Assembly: GCF_020687505.1 (NCBI RefSeq)
Contig: NZ_JAJEQT010000001.1
Reading direction: 5' to 3' (one strand)
Source of the DNA: Coprococcus_C hominis
GTDB taxonomy: Bacteria > Bacillota > Clostridia > Lachnospirales > Lachnospiraceae
Length of the DNA: 64,000 nucleotides
Shown: positions 45,594 through 52,560 of the stretch, in pieces
Layout of the letters: the number at the start of each line of letters is the position of its first letter
How positions within the stretch are numbered: the first letter of the stretch is position 1
The notes under the pieces: generated by a model
What the model saw: only the letters and a program-made list of their open reading frames with translations
Database searches by the model: none
What the model was told of the DNA's origin: nothing
Made by a program: the position numbers and the translations under genes

Positions 45594-47348
45594 ATGTACA
45601 TTGAGAAAATCAACGGTCCAGAGGATGTGAAGAAGCTTTCAAATGACGAACTTACAAGCTTAGCGGCGGAAATGCGTCAGGCGCTCTTGAAGCGTGCGAG
45701 CATCCACGGCGGACATTTCGGTCCAAACTTCGGTATGGTAGAAGCAACGATTGCTTTGCACTATGTATTTGAATCTCCTAAGGATAAATTTGTGTTTGAT
45801 GTATCCCATCAGACCTACCCACACAAGATGCTTACTGGCAGAAAGGATGCGTATCTTTACGAAGACCATTACGACGATGTATCCGGCTACAGCAACCCGG
45901 AGGAAAGCGACCATGACCATTTCGTGATTGGGCATACATCTACCTCTATCAGCTTAGCATGTGGTCTTGCAAAGGGACGTGATGTGCGGGGTGAGAGTGG
46001 AAATGTAATCGCAATCATTGGCGATGGTTCCTTGAGCGGTGGTGAAGCGTTAGAGGGACTTGATTTTGCATCTGAGCTGCAGAGCAACCTGATCATTGTC
46101 GTAAACGATAACGATATGTCGATCGCTGAAAATCACGGTGGCCTCTACCAGAACTTAAAGCTCCTGCGCGAGACAAACGGACAGGCAGAATGTAACCTTT
46201 TTAAGGCGATGGGACTTGACTATGTGTATGTTCATGCTGGGAATGATATTCCGGCGTTAATCAAGGCGTTTGAGAGCGTCAAGGACAGCGTAAAACCAGT
46301 TGTGGTACACATTCGTACCTTGAAAGGAAAAGGCTACAAGCTCGCCGAAACACACAAGGAAGAGTGGCACTGGCATCTGCCGTTCGATATCGAGACCGGC
46401 GAGGTAATCGCAGATTTTGGTGGTGAGGATTATTCCAGCGTTACCTGTGACTACTTGATGAAAAAAATGAAAGAAGATCCAAGTGTTGTGACCATCACAT
46501 CTGCCACACCGACGGTAATGGGCTTCACGGAAGATAAGCGAAAGGAAGCGGGCAGACAATTCGTGGATGTCGGAATCGCCGAGGAAACAGCTGTGGCACT
46601 CGCCTCCGGTATTGCGAAAAGCGGTGGCAAACCGGTCTACGGCGTATACAGCACATTTATCCAGAGAACCTATGACCAGCTGGCGCAGGATCTGTGTGTA
46701 AACGGCAATCCGGCAACGATTCTGACATTTTCTGCGTCCATCTATGGTATGAACGATGTCACACACCTCGGCATCTACGACATCCCTATGATGGCAAATA
46801 TCCCAGGACTTGTCTACCTCGCACCAACGACAAAGGAAGAGTACCTTGCCATGTTAGACTGGAGCATCGCCCAGACAGAGCATCCGGTTGCCATCCGCGT
46901 ACCAGGTGGCGCATTTGTCTCTGACGGTAAGGCTGTCACAAAGGACTTCTCGAAGCTGAACAAGTACGAGATCACAAAGCAGGGCAGCAAGGTTGCAATC
47001 ATCGGTCTTGGTTCATTCTACGGACTTGGTGTAGAAGCAGCCGAAGCACTGAAAGAATCAACTGGCATCGAAGCAACCATCATCAATCCATATTATATTA
47101 CCGGTCTTGATGAGGCTATGCTCGAAGACCTGAAGGCAAACCACGATGTGGTTATCACACTCGAAGATGGCATCTTGGACGGTGGTTTCGGTGAGAAGAT
47201 CACCCGGTTCTACGGAGCTTCTGATATGAAGGTATTGAACTTCGGTATCAAGAAGGAATTCCTCGACCGTTACGATGTAAATGACGTATTAAAGGACAAT
47301 CATCTGACTGTGGAACAGATTGTGGATGATGTGAAGAAGTGTCTGTAA
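45594..47348 (+). CDS. DXS-like/transketolase-fold thiamine-diphosphate enzyme
   Basis: A protein of 584 residues related to 1-deoxy-D-xylulose-5-phosphate synthase: HGGHFGPNFGMVEATIALHY, VFDVSHQTYPHKMLTGR, the ThDP motif GDGSLSGGEALEGLDFA ending in NDNDMSIAEN, and DVGIAEETAV. It is shorter than the usual 620 or so. The region that in true DXS reads DRAG...GADGxTHxG reads FSASIYGMNDVTHLG here. It may be a paralogue with another ketol transfer, or a divergent DXS. AGGAGG precedes the ATG. The MerR-type promoter suggests induction by a signal such as aldehyde, thiol or oxidative stress, which is unusual for isoprenoid synthesis. Confidence 0.8.
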   Translation: MYIEKINGPEDVKKLSNDELTSLAAEMRQALLKRASIHGGHFGPNFGMVEATIALHYVFESPKDKFVFDVSHQTYPHKMLTGRKDAYLYEDHYDDVSGYSNPEESDHDHFVIGHTSTSISLACGLAKGRDVRGESGNVIAIIGDGSLSGGEALEGLDFASELQSNLIIVVNDNDMSIAENHGGLYQNLKLLRETNGQAECNLFKAMGLDYVYVHAGNDIPALIKAFESVKDSVKPVVVHIRTLKGKGYKLAETHKEEWHWHLPFDIETGEVIADFGGEDYSSVTCDYLMKKMKEDPSVVTITSATPTVMGFTEDKRKEAGRQFVDVGIAEETAVALASGIAKSGGKPVYGVYSTFIQRTYDQLAQDLCVNGNPATILTFSASIYGMNDVTHLGIYDIPMMANIPGLVYLAPTTKEEYLAMLDWSIAQTEHPVAIRVPGGAFVSDGKAVTKDFSKLNKYEITKQGSKVAIIGLGSFYGLGVEAAEALKESTGIEATIINPYYITGLDEAMLEDLKANHDVVITLEDGILDGGFGEKITRFYGASDMKVLNFGIKKEFLDRYDVNDVLKDNHLTVEQIVDDVKKCL

Positions 47349-47369
47349 TGTAAATAACGATACACACGG

Positions 47370-47410
47370 AAAGAGATAATTATTTCTATTGGAATGATTA
47401 TCTCTTTTTT
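47370..47410 (+). terminator. Rho-independent terminator
   Basis: AAGAGATAAT at 47371-47380 pairs with ATTATCTCTT at 47397-47406 and is followed by T residues. Confidence 0.85.
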
Positions 47411-47416
47411 ATTTCA

Positions 47417-47445
47417 TTGCACCAGCAAGAAAAATGGCTTATAAT
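47417..47445 (+). promoter_or_regulatory. Promoter of the acylphosphatase gene
   Basis: TTGCAC at 47417-47422 and TATAAT at 47440-47445 are 17 bp apart. Confidence 0.6.
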
Positions 47446-47509
47446 TAAATTATTATTGATTCTGAAGCAGAAAAGCAAGCAAGAAAAACACATATAAATG
47501 GAGAACAAC

Positions 47510-47785
47510 ATGGCAGATATCATCAGAAAACATATCATATTTCACGGAAGCGTACAGGGTGTTGGCTTCCGGTATTATTCCGAGCACAAAGCAAACCAGC
47601 TGCGGCTTACCGGCTGGGTAAAGAACCTCTATAACGGAGATGTCGAGATGGAAGTGCAGGGATCGGAAGCAGCCATCGATGAGCTGGTCACATTCCTCGC
47701 CGGACGACGCTTCGTCCAGATCACAGGGATGGATGTCAAGAAACTGGATGTGGTGGAAGAGGAGCGGAGTTTTGGGATTGACTAA
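47510..47785 (+). CDS. acyP: Acylphosphatase
   Basis: A protein of 91 residues with the full acylphosphatase signature: GSVQGVGFRYY, containing the phosphate-binding Arg, and GWVKNLYNGDVEMEVQG, containing the catalytic Asn. It hydrolyses acyl phosphates such as acetyl phosphate or 1,3-bisphosphoglycerate. An ATG at 47498 is in frame, but it lies within the ATGGAG ribosome site of the ATG at 47510, which is preferred. Confidence 0.93.
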   Translation: MADIIRKHIIFHGSVQGVGFRYYSEHKANQLRLTGWVKNLYNGDVEMEVQGSEAAIDELVTFLAGRRFVQITGMDVKKLDVVEEERSFGID

Positions 47786-47813
47786 TCCGCATCCAAAATT
47801 AATTTAATCACAC

Positions 47814-47860
47814 GCAATAAAGCTGTGTATCTGTTATGGGTACGCGGCTTTATTGTATTT
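47814..47860 (+). terminator. Rho-independent terminator after acyP
   Basis: GCAATAAAGC at 47814-47823 pairs with GCTTTATTG at 47847-47855, then TATTT. The T run is short. Confidence 0.6.
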
Positions 47861-48093
47861 ATGAACTTATTGTGTTCCATGGATATTTTTATTGTTTCTT
47901 GTAAATATTTGTAGTAAAATTATTATATTGGTGGGGATTATTATTGGGGAGATTTTATAATAATCTGAATTTTCTTAAATAAAATCCAAAAAAATGATTA
48001 TAAGTCCGTTTTTATGTACAGTTGATAGTGTATTATACTCAAAAAGAGGATAAAGTAAACAAATCAAACGGATATTTTTACAAACGCTATAAA
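47861..48093. other. AT-rich intergenic stretch, no gene found
   Basis: No coding frame with a credible start is seen. The stretch would form the 3' part and downstream region of the minus-strand RNA proposed at 48094-48167; no strong terminator for it was found. AATCAAACG at 48062-48070 recurs in the cas6 leader (48280-48288). Confidence 0.5.
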
Positions 48094-48167
48094 ATTATAT
48101 TTCCAATATGGTTAAATTAAAAATGTTAAATAGAATATATTTACTTAACATTTCAATATGATTATAC
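48094..48167 (-). ncRNA. Candidate CreR-like mini-CRISPR RNA (repeat-like, spacer-like, repeat-like)
   Basis: Read on the minus strand. The first repeat-like unit (48167-48144) matches the last 24 nt of the array repeat, in its T18 form, at 18 of 24 positions. Its last 8 nt, ATGTTAAG, differ from the crRNA handle ATGTAAAG at one place. A 26-nt spacer-like part follows (48143-48118). The second unit (48117-48094) begins ATTTAACCATATTGGAA, which is 16 of 17 against the repeat. A consensus promoter predicts a start at 48167, the first base of the first unit. The first 15 nt of the spacer-like part recur upstream of the cas promoter beside CCT. This matches the plan of Cas-regulating mini-CRISPR RNAs (CreR) and CreTA antitoxin RNAs known from type I-B systems. 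Function here is inferred. A 9-bp hairpin (AAATGTTAA/TTAACATTT) is an alternative reading. Confidence 0.65.
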
Positions 48168-48173
48168 ATTTGG

Positions 48174-48202
48174 ATTATATCTATATCAATCCTCTCTGTC
48201 AA
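48174..48202 (-). promoter_or_regulatory. Consensus promoter of the CreR-like RNA
   Basis: On the minus strand TTGACA (48202-48197) and TATAAT (48179-48174) are exactly 17 bp apart, a perfect sigma-A consensus. It diverges from the cas promoter. There is no open reading frame behind it, only the repeat-like units. Confidence 0.75.
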
Positions 48203-48235
48203 ATTTATTTTTGTTTTAATAGAATATATTTAAGG
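48198..48235 (-). promoter_or_regulatory. Predicted Cascade target (protospacer with CCT PAM) between the divergent promoters
   Basis: On the minus strand TAAATATATTCTATT (48232-48218) is identical to the first 15 nt of the spacer-like part of the candidate CreR RNA. Directly 5' on this strand is CCT (48235-48233), which fits the CCW PAM reported for the Clostridioides difficile type I-B system. Homology ends at the repeat boundary on one side and is lost after nucleotide 15 on the other. A full R-loop would reach the -35 box of the RNA promoter and abut the cas promoter. Confidence 0.6.
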
Positions 48236-48242
48236 TGATGTA

Positions 48243-48271
48243 TTGACTTGATGTGATCTATGTGATATACC
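48243..48271 (+). promoter_or_regulatory. Promoter of the cas operon
   Basis: TTGACT at 48243-48248 and TATACC at 48266-48271 are 17 bp apart; the start would be about 27 nt before cas6. The predicted Cascade target lies 8 bp upstream of the -35 box. Confidence 0.65.
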
Positions 48272-48304
48272 ATAAATACAATCAAACGAAAGGAGGATTT
48301 TAAA

Positions 48305-49039
48305 ATGAAGTTTCAATTATCATTCAACTTAAAAAGCTGCGTCTTACCAATTGACTACCGTAGATGCATATTGTCATTCATCAAGCATTGCCTGTCAAAC
48401 GCAAATGGTGGCAAATATTTTGCTGACTTCTATGGACCAGCCAAAGAAAAAGCTTTTTGTTTCTCGACTATCTTTGACCAGCCAAACTACACATCAGATC
48501 ATATTGAGGTTACAAGCCCGAAAATGTCAATGGTATTTTCCACCCCAGATACGAGAACCGGATTTATTCTGTATTCAGCATTTGCGGCACAAAAGGGAAA
48601 ATCATATCCTTTACCATTGGAAAATCGTATGACTTTAACCCAAATAACCCAATTAAAAGAAGATGTCGTTCGAGGCAATAAATTATTAGTCAAAATGAGC
48701 GAGCCATTGTGCATTCGGAGTCATAATCCTGAAACAAACAAAGACTGGTACTATTCCTGTAAAGCCGGAGACCAGTTTATGTCAGAATGCCAGAGAGTAA
48801 TTTCATATGAATTACAGCGTGCCGGCTTCTCAGAGAGCTTATCTCAAGTATCAATGATACCGATAAATGCCAGAAGCATCGTTATAAAAAATTACGGAAT
48901 CAACATTGAGTGTTCTATCGGAGATTTTGAATTAACTGGGAATTCTACGGCTTTGGACTATCTGTTGAAAGCAGGAATTGGTTCCCGCCGATCCAGTGGC
49001 TTTGGAGTTGCAAAAATAATCGCTCAGGAGGAGGTGTGA
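48305..49039 (+). CDS. cas6: CRISPR-associated endoribonuclease Cas6
   Basis: A protein of 244 residues ending in the Gly-rich loop GIGSRRSSGFGVAKI typical of Cas6. A His in the N-terminal helix (SFIKHCLS) is a candidate for the catalytic His. Cas6 cuts the precursor crRNA 8 nt before the repeat end, which here would leave the handle ATGTAAAG. AGGAGG at 48291-48296 precedes the ATG. It is the first gene of the operon and would also process the candidate CreR RNA upstream. Confidence 0.92.
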   Translation: MKFQLSFNLKSCVLPIDYRRCILSFIKHCLSNANGGKYFADFYGPAKEKAFCFSTIFDQPNYTSDHIEVTSPKMSMVFSTPDTRTGFILYSAFAAQKGKSYPLPLENRMTLTQITQLKEDVVRGNKLLVKMSEPLCIRSHNPETNKDWYYSCKAGDQFMSECQRVISYELQRAGFSESLSQVSMIPINARSIVIKNYGINIECSIGDFELTGNSTALDYLLKAGIGSRRSSGFGVAKIIAQEEV

Positions 49040-49046
49040 CTAGACT

Positions 49047-50510
49047 ATGAAAACAACAATAGAACATCCGTTATATGACACATTGCTTCTTCCAACCGAA
49101 TGGCGCTATTCCGCGGCAATCGTTGGTTTAATTCGTTTTTTTGATTTCATCGAAGAGACGGAAGGCAAGAAGCTATATACATATACAAATAATGAGGATA
49201 AAGATCGATATGCTGTGTATTCCGATATATGCGGCTACATACAGGGGATTCTATATAACAGCACAGATCTGACAGAAGAACGATACTTACTATTTTGTGA
49301 AAACTGGTATGACAGGGAATTTCAGCACCGAAATGTAGAAGCGTTGTTAACACATATCCAAAAATTTTCACAAGATAATATAAATGATATTAATTCTTAC
49401 CTAAATGGAACTTCTTCGAATACCGTTATGAAGAAGATATTTAAAGGCATAAAATTCGATGGGACAAACACGGACACCATCCTTAATCTAATCGATGAAC
49501 ATCGACTGGAAATAATTAAAGAAACCTTTCGTTATAAAACAACGATGTATCGAAATTTTGCGAACACAAATAAACTGATGTCTGACACGAATCCACATTG
49601 TCGTTTACTTAGCTATGATCTTGATGAAAATAGAAAAAGCAAAGCTGCATCTTACTATTTTGATACTTCTACATTTATAGCAAGCGATATATACGAATTT
49701 GATTTTATACCATTTGCATTTACTTATACGAAAATAGGTTTTTTCGTAAACAGCAATACTTCCATTGAGGCACTTGTCAAATGTAATAATCAATTAAAAG
49801 AAAAAATGGATGTAGAAGAGCAGATTATCAACAACCGAGTGATTCGCGATGGCGACCAGACGAAACTGATTAAGGCAATGTTACACTCAAACGATTTCTT
49901 AAATTGCGATGTGGAGATTATATGCAAAGACCGTGAACAGGAATCTTTTGATACAATGCTGATTCGAAAACAGGCATTGCAGAGATTGAAAAAAATATAC
50001 GATAATTATAATTTACGCTATGTACATAAATACAACTACAATTATTGGTTAAATGTTGAGGAGGAACTTATCCGCTGTTGCTTAAATTATACATATTTGG
50101 ACAAGCTTCTTGAACAGCTATTATTGCTTAGTCGTATAGATACAGAGAGCAGAACGATTCAGATTATACAACCATTGGTACAAATCAATATGGAATGGAA
50201 AGGAGTGAACCAAACTATGCAGGATACAATTGAGCGAGCAAAAAAGGTAGGGTATTATATTGGAAAAACAATCAAAGAGAAAAATGGAGAGAACAAAGTG
50301 AAAAGTTACAAGAACAAATTGATAAATGCTACGGTTTCCCACGATCGTGAGCGTGTTCTCGAAATTATGCTTCAGTTATCTGGTTATACAGACGGTGAAA
50401 TATCTACTATTTATGATATTCTTGACAACCCTGACAATTGGTCAGATATCGCAATCAGTTTTACAAATGCTATGATTCCATACACCAAGAAAGAAAAGGA
50501 GGAAAATTAA
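49047..50510 (+). CDS. cas8b: Type I-B Cas8b (Cst1-like) large Cascade subunit
   Basis: A protein of 487 residues between cas6 and cas7, where the large subunit is expected. The beginning (MKTTIEHPLYDTLLLPTEWRYSAAIVGLIRFFDF) resembles Cst1 of the Tneap/I-B branch. Large subunits recognise the PAM and start R-loop formation. They diverge fast, so the name depends mainly on position and on the cas7/cas5 types. The small subunit may arise from an internal start in the same gene, as in other type I-B systems, but I cannot show this. Confidence 0.85.
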   Translation: MKTTIEHPLYDTLLLPTEWRYSAAIVGLIRFFDFIEETEGKKLYTYTNNEDKDRYAVYSDICGYIQGILYNSTDLTEERYLLFCENWYDREFQHRNVEALLTHIQKFSQDNINDINSYLNGTSSNTVMKKIFKGIKFDGTNTDTILNLIDEHRLEIIKETFRYKTTMYRNFANTNKLMSDTNPHCRLLSYDLDENRKSKAASYYFDTSTFIASDIYEFDFIPFAFTYTKIGFFVNSNTSIEALVKCNNQLKEKMDVEEQIINNRVIRDGDQTKLIKAMLHSNDFLNCDVEIICKDREQESFDTMLIRKQALQRLKKIYDNYNLRYVHKYNYNYWLNVEEELIRCCLNYTYLDKLLEQLLLLSRIDTESRTIQIIQPLVQINMEWKGVNQTMQDTIERAKKVGYYIGKTIKEKNGENKVKSYKNKLINATVSHDRERVLEIMLQLSGYTDGEISTIYDILDNPDNWSDIAISFTNAMIPYTKKEKEEN

Positions 50511-50511
50511 T

Positions 50512-51399
50512 ATGAAGAAAAACGCTTTAACATTAACAGTTGTTGCCAACATGACAAGTAATTATGGTGAGGGACTTGGTAATGCATCCAGTGTCCAGAA
50601 AATCTATAAGAATCAAAAAGAATATGCTATGCGTAGCAGAGAAAGTCTGAAAAATGCAATCTGCGTACAAGCCGGATTGTATGATGACTTGGAGACATCT
50701 TTGGACAAGGTAATGCAGAAGAAAGTTACGGAAGAATTAAATGCTTCCAATTGCCGTGCCTTAGAAGGCGGTTATATGTCTACACAGGGATTGACTTATG
50801 TTCGGAACAGTTCTTTCTATTTGACAGACGCTATTGCGGTTGATTCCTTTATAAATGAGTTACGTTTCCATAATAACTTATATCTGGCAAGCACACATGC
50901 CAAAAACAATAATCTCAGCATTCAAAATGATGCAGCAGAAACAGGTCTCATGCCATATCAGTATGAATACGACAAATCACTGAAGGTTTATAGCATTACA
51001 ATTGATTTGGATAAGATCGGCGTTGACGAGAATTTCCACGCAGAAGCTGATAATTCAGAAAAGGCATTTCGTGTAAATGCTATCTTAGATGCAATTGCCA
51101 ACCTTTCTTTGGTCGTAAAGGGAAATCTTGATAATGCTGAACCATTATTTGTGATTGGCGGCTTATCCTGCAGAAAAACACATTTCTTCGAAAATGTGGT
51201 CAATGTAAAGAACGCATCCCTGATTCTTGAAGATGGCATCAAAGAAAAGTTGCACAGTGAGAAGGGAGATTTCCATGCCGGCGTTTTGAAATGCGGTATC
51301 TTTGCAAATGAGAATGACATTGTCAGAGAATTAAACGCTATGCAGACTGAAGATTTCTTTAAGCAGCTTAAAGATCAGGTTAACTCTTATTACGCATAG
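50512..51399 (+). CDS. cas7: Type I-B Cas7 (Cst2/DevR) backbone subunit
   Basis: A protein of 295 residues of the DevR family: ALTLTVVANMTSNYGEGLGNASSVQKIYKN at the start, RESLKNAICVQAG and the later CRKTHFFENVVNV. Several copies coat the crRNA spacer in Cascade. It begins 2 nt after the cas8b stop, with GGAGG upstream. Confidence 0.92.
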   Translation: MKKNALTLTVVANMTSNYGEGLGNASSVQKIYKNQKEYAMRSRESLKNAICVQAGLYDDLETSLDKVMQKKVTEELNASNCRALEGGYMSTQGLTYVRNSSFYLTDAIAVDSFINELRFHNNLYLASTHAKNNNLSIQNDAAETGLMPYQYEYDKSLKVYSITIDLDKIGVDENFHAEADNSEKAFRVNAILDAIANLSLVVKGNLDNAEPLFVIGGLSCRKTHFFENVVNVKNASLILEDGIKEKLHSEKGDFHAGVLKCGIFANENDIVRELNAMQTEDFFKQLKDQVNSYYA

Positions 51400-51414
51400 T
51401 AAGGGGGAGTTTTT

Positions 51415-52500
51415 ATGAAAGCACTACGCATCAGGCTCACACAGACTTCTGCGAATTACCGAAGAGAAGAGACGATTGATAACCGTATGACATATCCATT
51501 GCCTCCTTATTCAACCGTTATTGGAGCGATTCATAAGGCTTGTGGATTTACCTCTTATCATCCTATGGATATAAGTATCCAAGGAGATTATCAGAGCATG
51601 CAGAAAGAAGTCTATCTTGATCATTGTATATTAAATTCTCTGCAAAACGACAGAGGTATCCTTATCAAGATGTGCAACAGTCAAACTGTATCAAATGGAT
51701 ATGTGAAGGTCGCTGCTGCAAAAAAATCGCAAGGGAACGATTTTCGCAAAGGAGAATATATCGACGTATATCATCCTGAATATTTAGACGAATACCGTGC
51801 ACTCAAAGATCTGGCAGATAAGATAGGAGCTTACAAAAAAGATAAATTAAAACCTTTTCTTGAGCATGTAAAAAAGCACCGGCAGTATTTAAGCGATTTG
51901 AAAAAGGTTCTGAATCCTTCTACTGAGCAGACAAAGATTCAGGCGCTATCAAAGCAGGAAGCCAAGTGGAAAACCATAGAGAAGAATGTTAAAAGGAATG
52001 TAGAAACGTATGAGAGAGAACATTACAAATATCCTATATCTCTTTTTCGTACTCTGACTACTGCACCAAAAACGTACGAGACACTTTATGGAATCACATT
52101 GATTTTACATATTCACGCAGATGATGATACCCTTGCCTGTATCTATGATCACATCGATGATCTTACATCAATTGGTAGAAGCGAAGATTTCGTAAATGTA
52201 GAAGAGTGCAGTTATACAGAATTAAAGGAAATTGATGATAACTACACATGTGACATGCATATGTATATTCCTTCAAATGCACTTTCAGAAGCTATTGATT
52301 CAGATAGTATCAATTTGAATGGACAAAACGGAATTCCCGGCTGTGGAACTAATTTTTTACTCAATAAAGATTATGTCCTTGCAGACAATAAACGTATCTT
52401 TAATAAAAAATTAGTATGCTATGTCTCAAAATTCAACATATTTGATGCAGTCAGCGGAATATATGCAGATGATAATTCAAATATTGTAGCACTTGTATAG
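51415..52500 (+). CDS. cas5: Type I-B Cas5
   Basis: A protein of 361 residues that begins with the RAMP fold of Cas5 (MKALRIRLTQTSANYRREETI ... YPLPPYSTVIGAIHKACGF). It caps the 5' handle of the crRNA. It is longer than the usual 220-260 because of a Lys-rich helical insertion at about 120-200 (YKKDKLKPFLEHVKKHRQY). AGGGGGAG precedes the ATG. The stop is followed by a degenerate CRISPR repeat before cas3. Confidence 0.88.
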   Translation: MKALRIRLTQTSANYRREETIDNRMTYPLPPYSTVIGAIHKACGFTSYHPMDISIQGDYQSMQKEVYLDHCILNSLQNDRGILIKMCNSQTVSNGYVKVAAAKKSQGNDFRKGEYIDVYHPEYLDEYRALKDLADKIGAYKKDKLKPFLEHVKKHRQYLSDLKKVLNPSTEQTKIQALSKQEAKWKTIEKNVKRNVETYEREHYKYPISLFRTLTTAPKTYETLYGITLILHIHADDDTLACIYDHIDDLTSIGRSEDFVNVEECSYTELKEIDDNYTCDMHMYIPSNALSEAIDSDSINLNGQNGIPGCGTNFLLNKDYVLADNKRIFNKKLVCYVSKFNIFDAVSGIYADDNSNIVALV

Positions 52501-52503
52501 TAA

Positions 52504-52533
52504 TTAATAATTTAACCAAATTGGAATTTGAAT
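52504..52533 (+). repeat. Lone degenerate CRISPR repeat between cas5 and cas3
   Basis: The 24 nt at 52510-52533 match the T18 form of the array repeat at 20 of 24 positions, with ATTTAACCA and ATTGGAAT intact; over 30 nt the match is 23. It has the orientation of the array and of the cas mRNA. There is no second copy and no clear promoter. It lies in the 5' leader of cas3, 11 nt before AGGAGG. Confidence 0.7.
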
Positions 52534-52560
52534 CAAAATCTGACAGGAGGTAATGCATTT

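Noticed and set aside
48121..48153. AAATGTTAA/TTAACATTT inverted repeat as an ordinary operator or AT-rich terminator.
   Set aside because: Not excluded, but it overlaps the repeat-like unit and spacer-like segment, and does not explain the 15-nt duplication with CCT or the array-repeat similarity.
48062..48288. AATCAAACG occurs at 48062-48070 and again at 48280-48288 in the cas6 leader, suggesting a second seed match.
   Set aside because: The 9-nt match lies about 25 nt after the second repeat-like unit, not at the spacer start where a type I seed must be, and such a short match is likely by chance.
48244..48304. A CreT-like toxin gene behind the predicted Cascade target.
   Set aside because: The promoter there leads directly to cas6 with about 27 nt of leader; there is no space for a separate toxin RNA or frame.
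52490..52560. A full second CreR-like RNA at the cas5-cas3 junction.
   Set aside because: Only one repeat-like unit, no convincing -35 box and no spacer-like match to a promoter were found.
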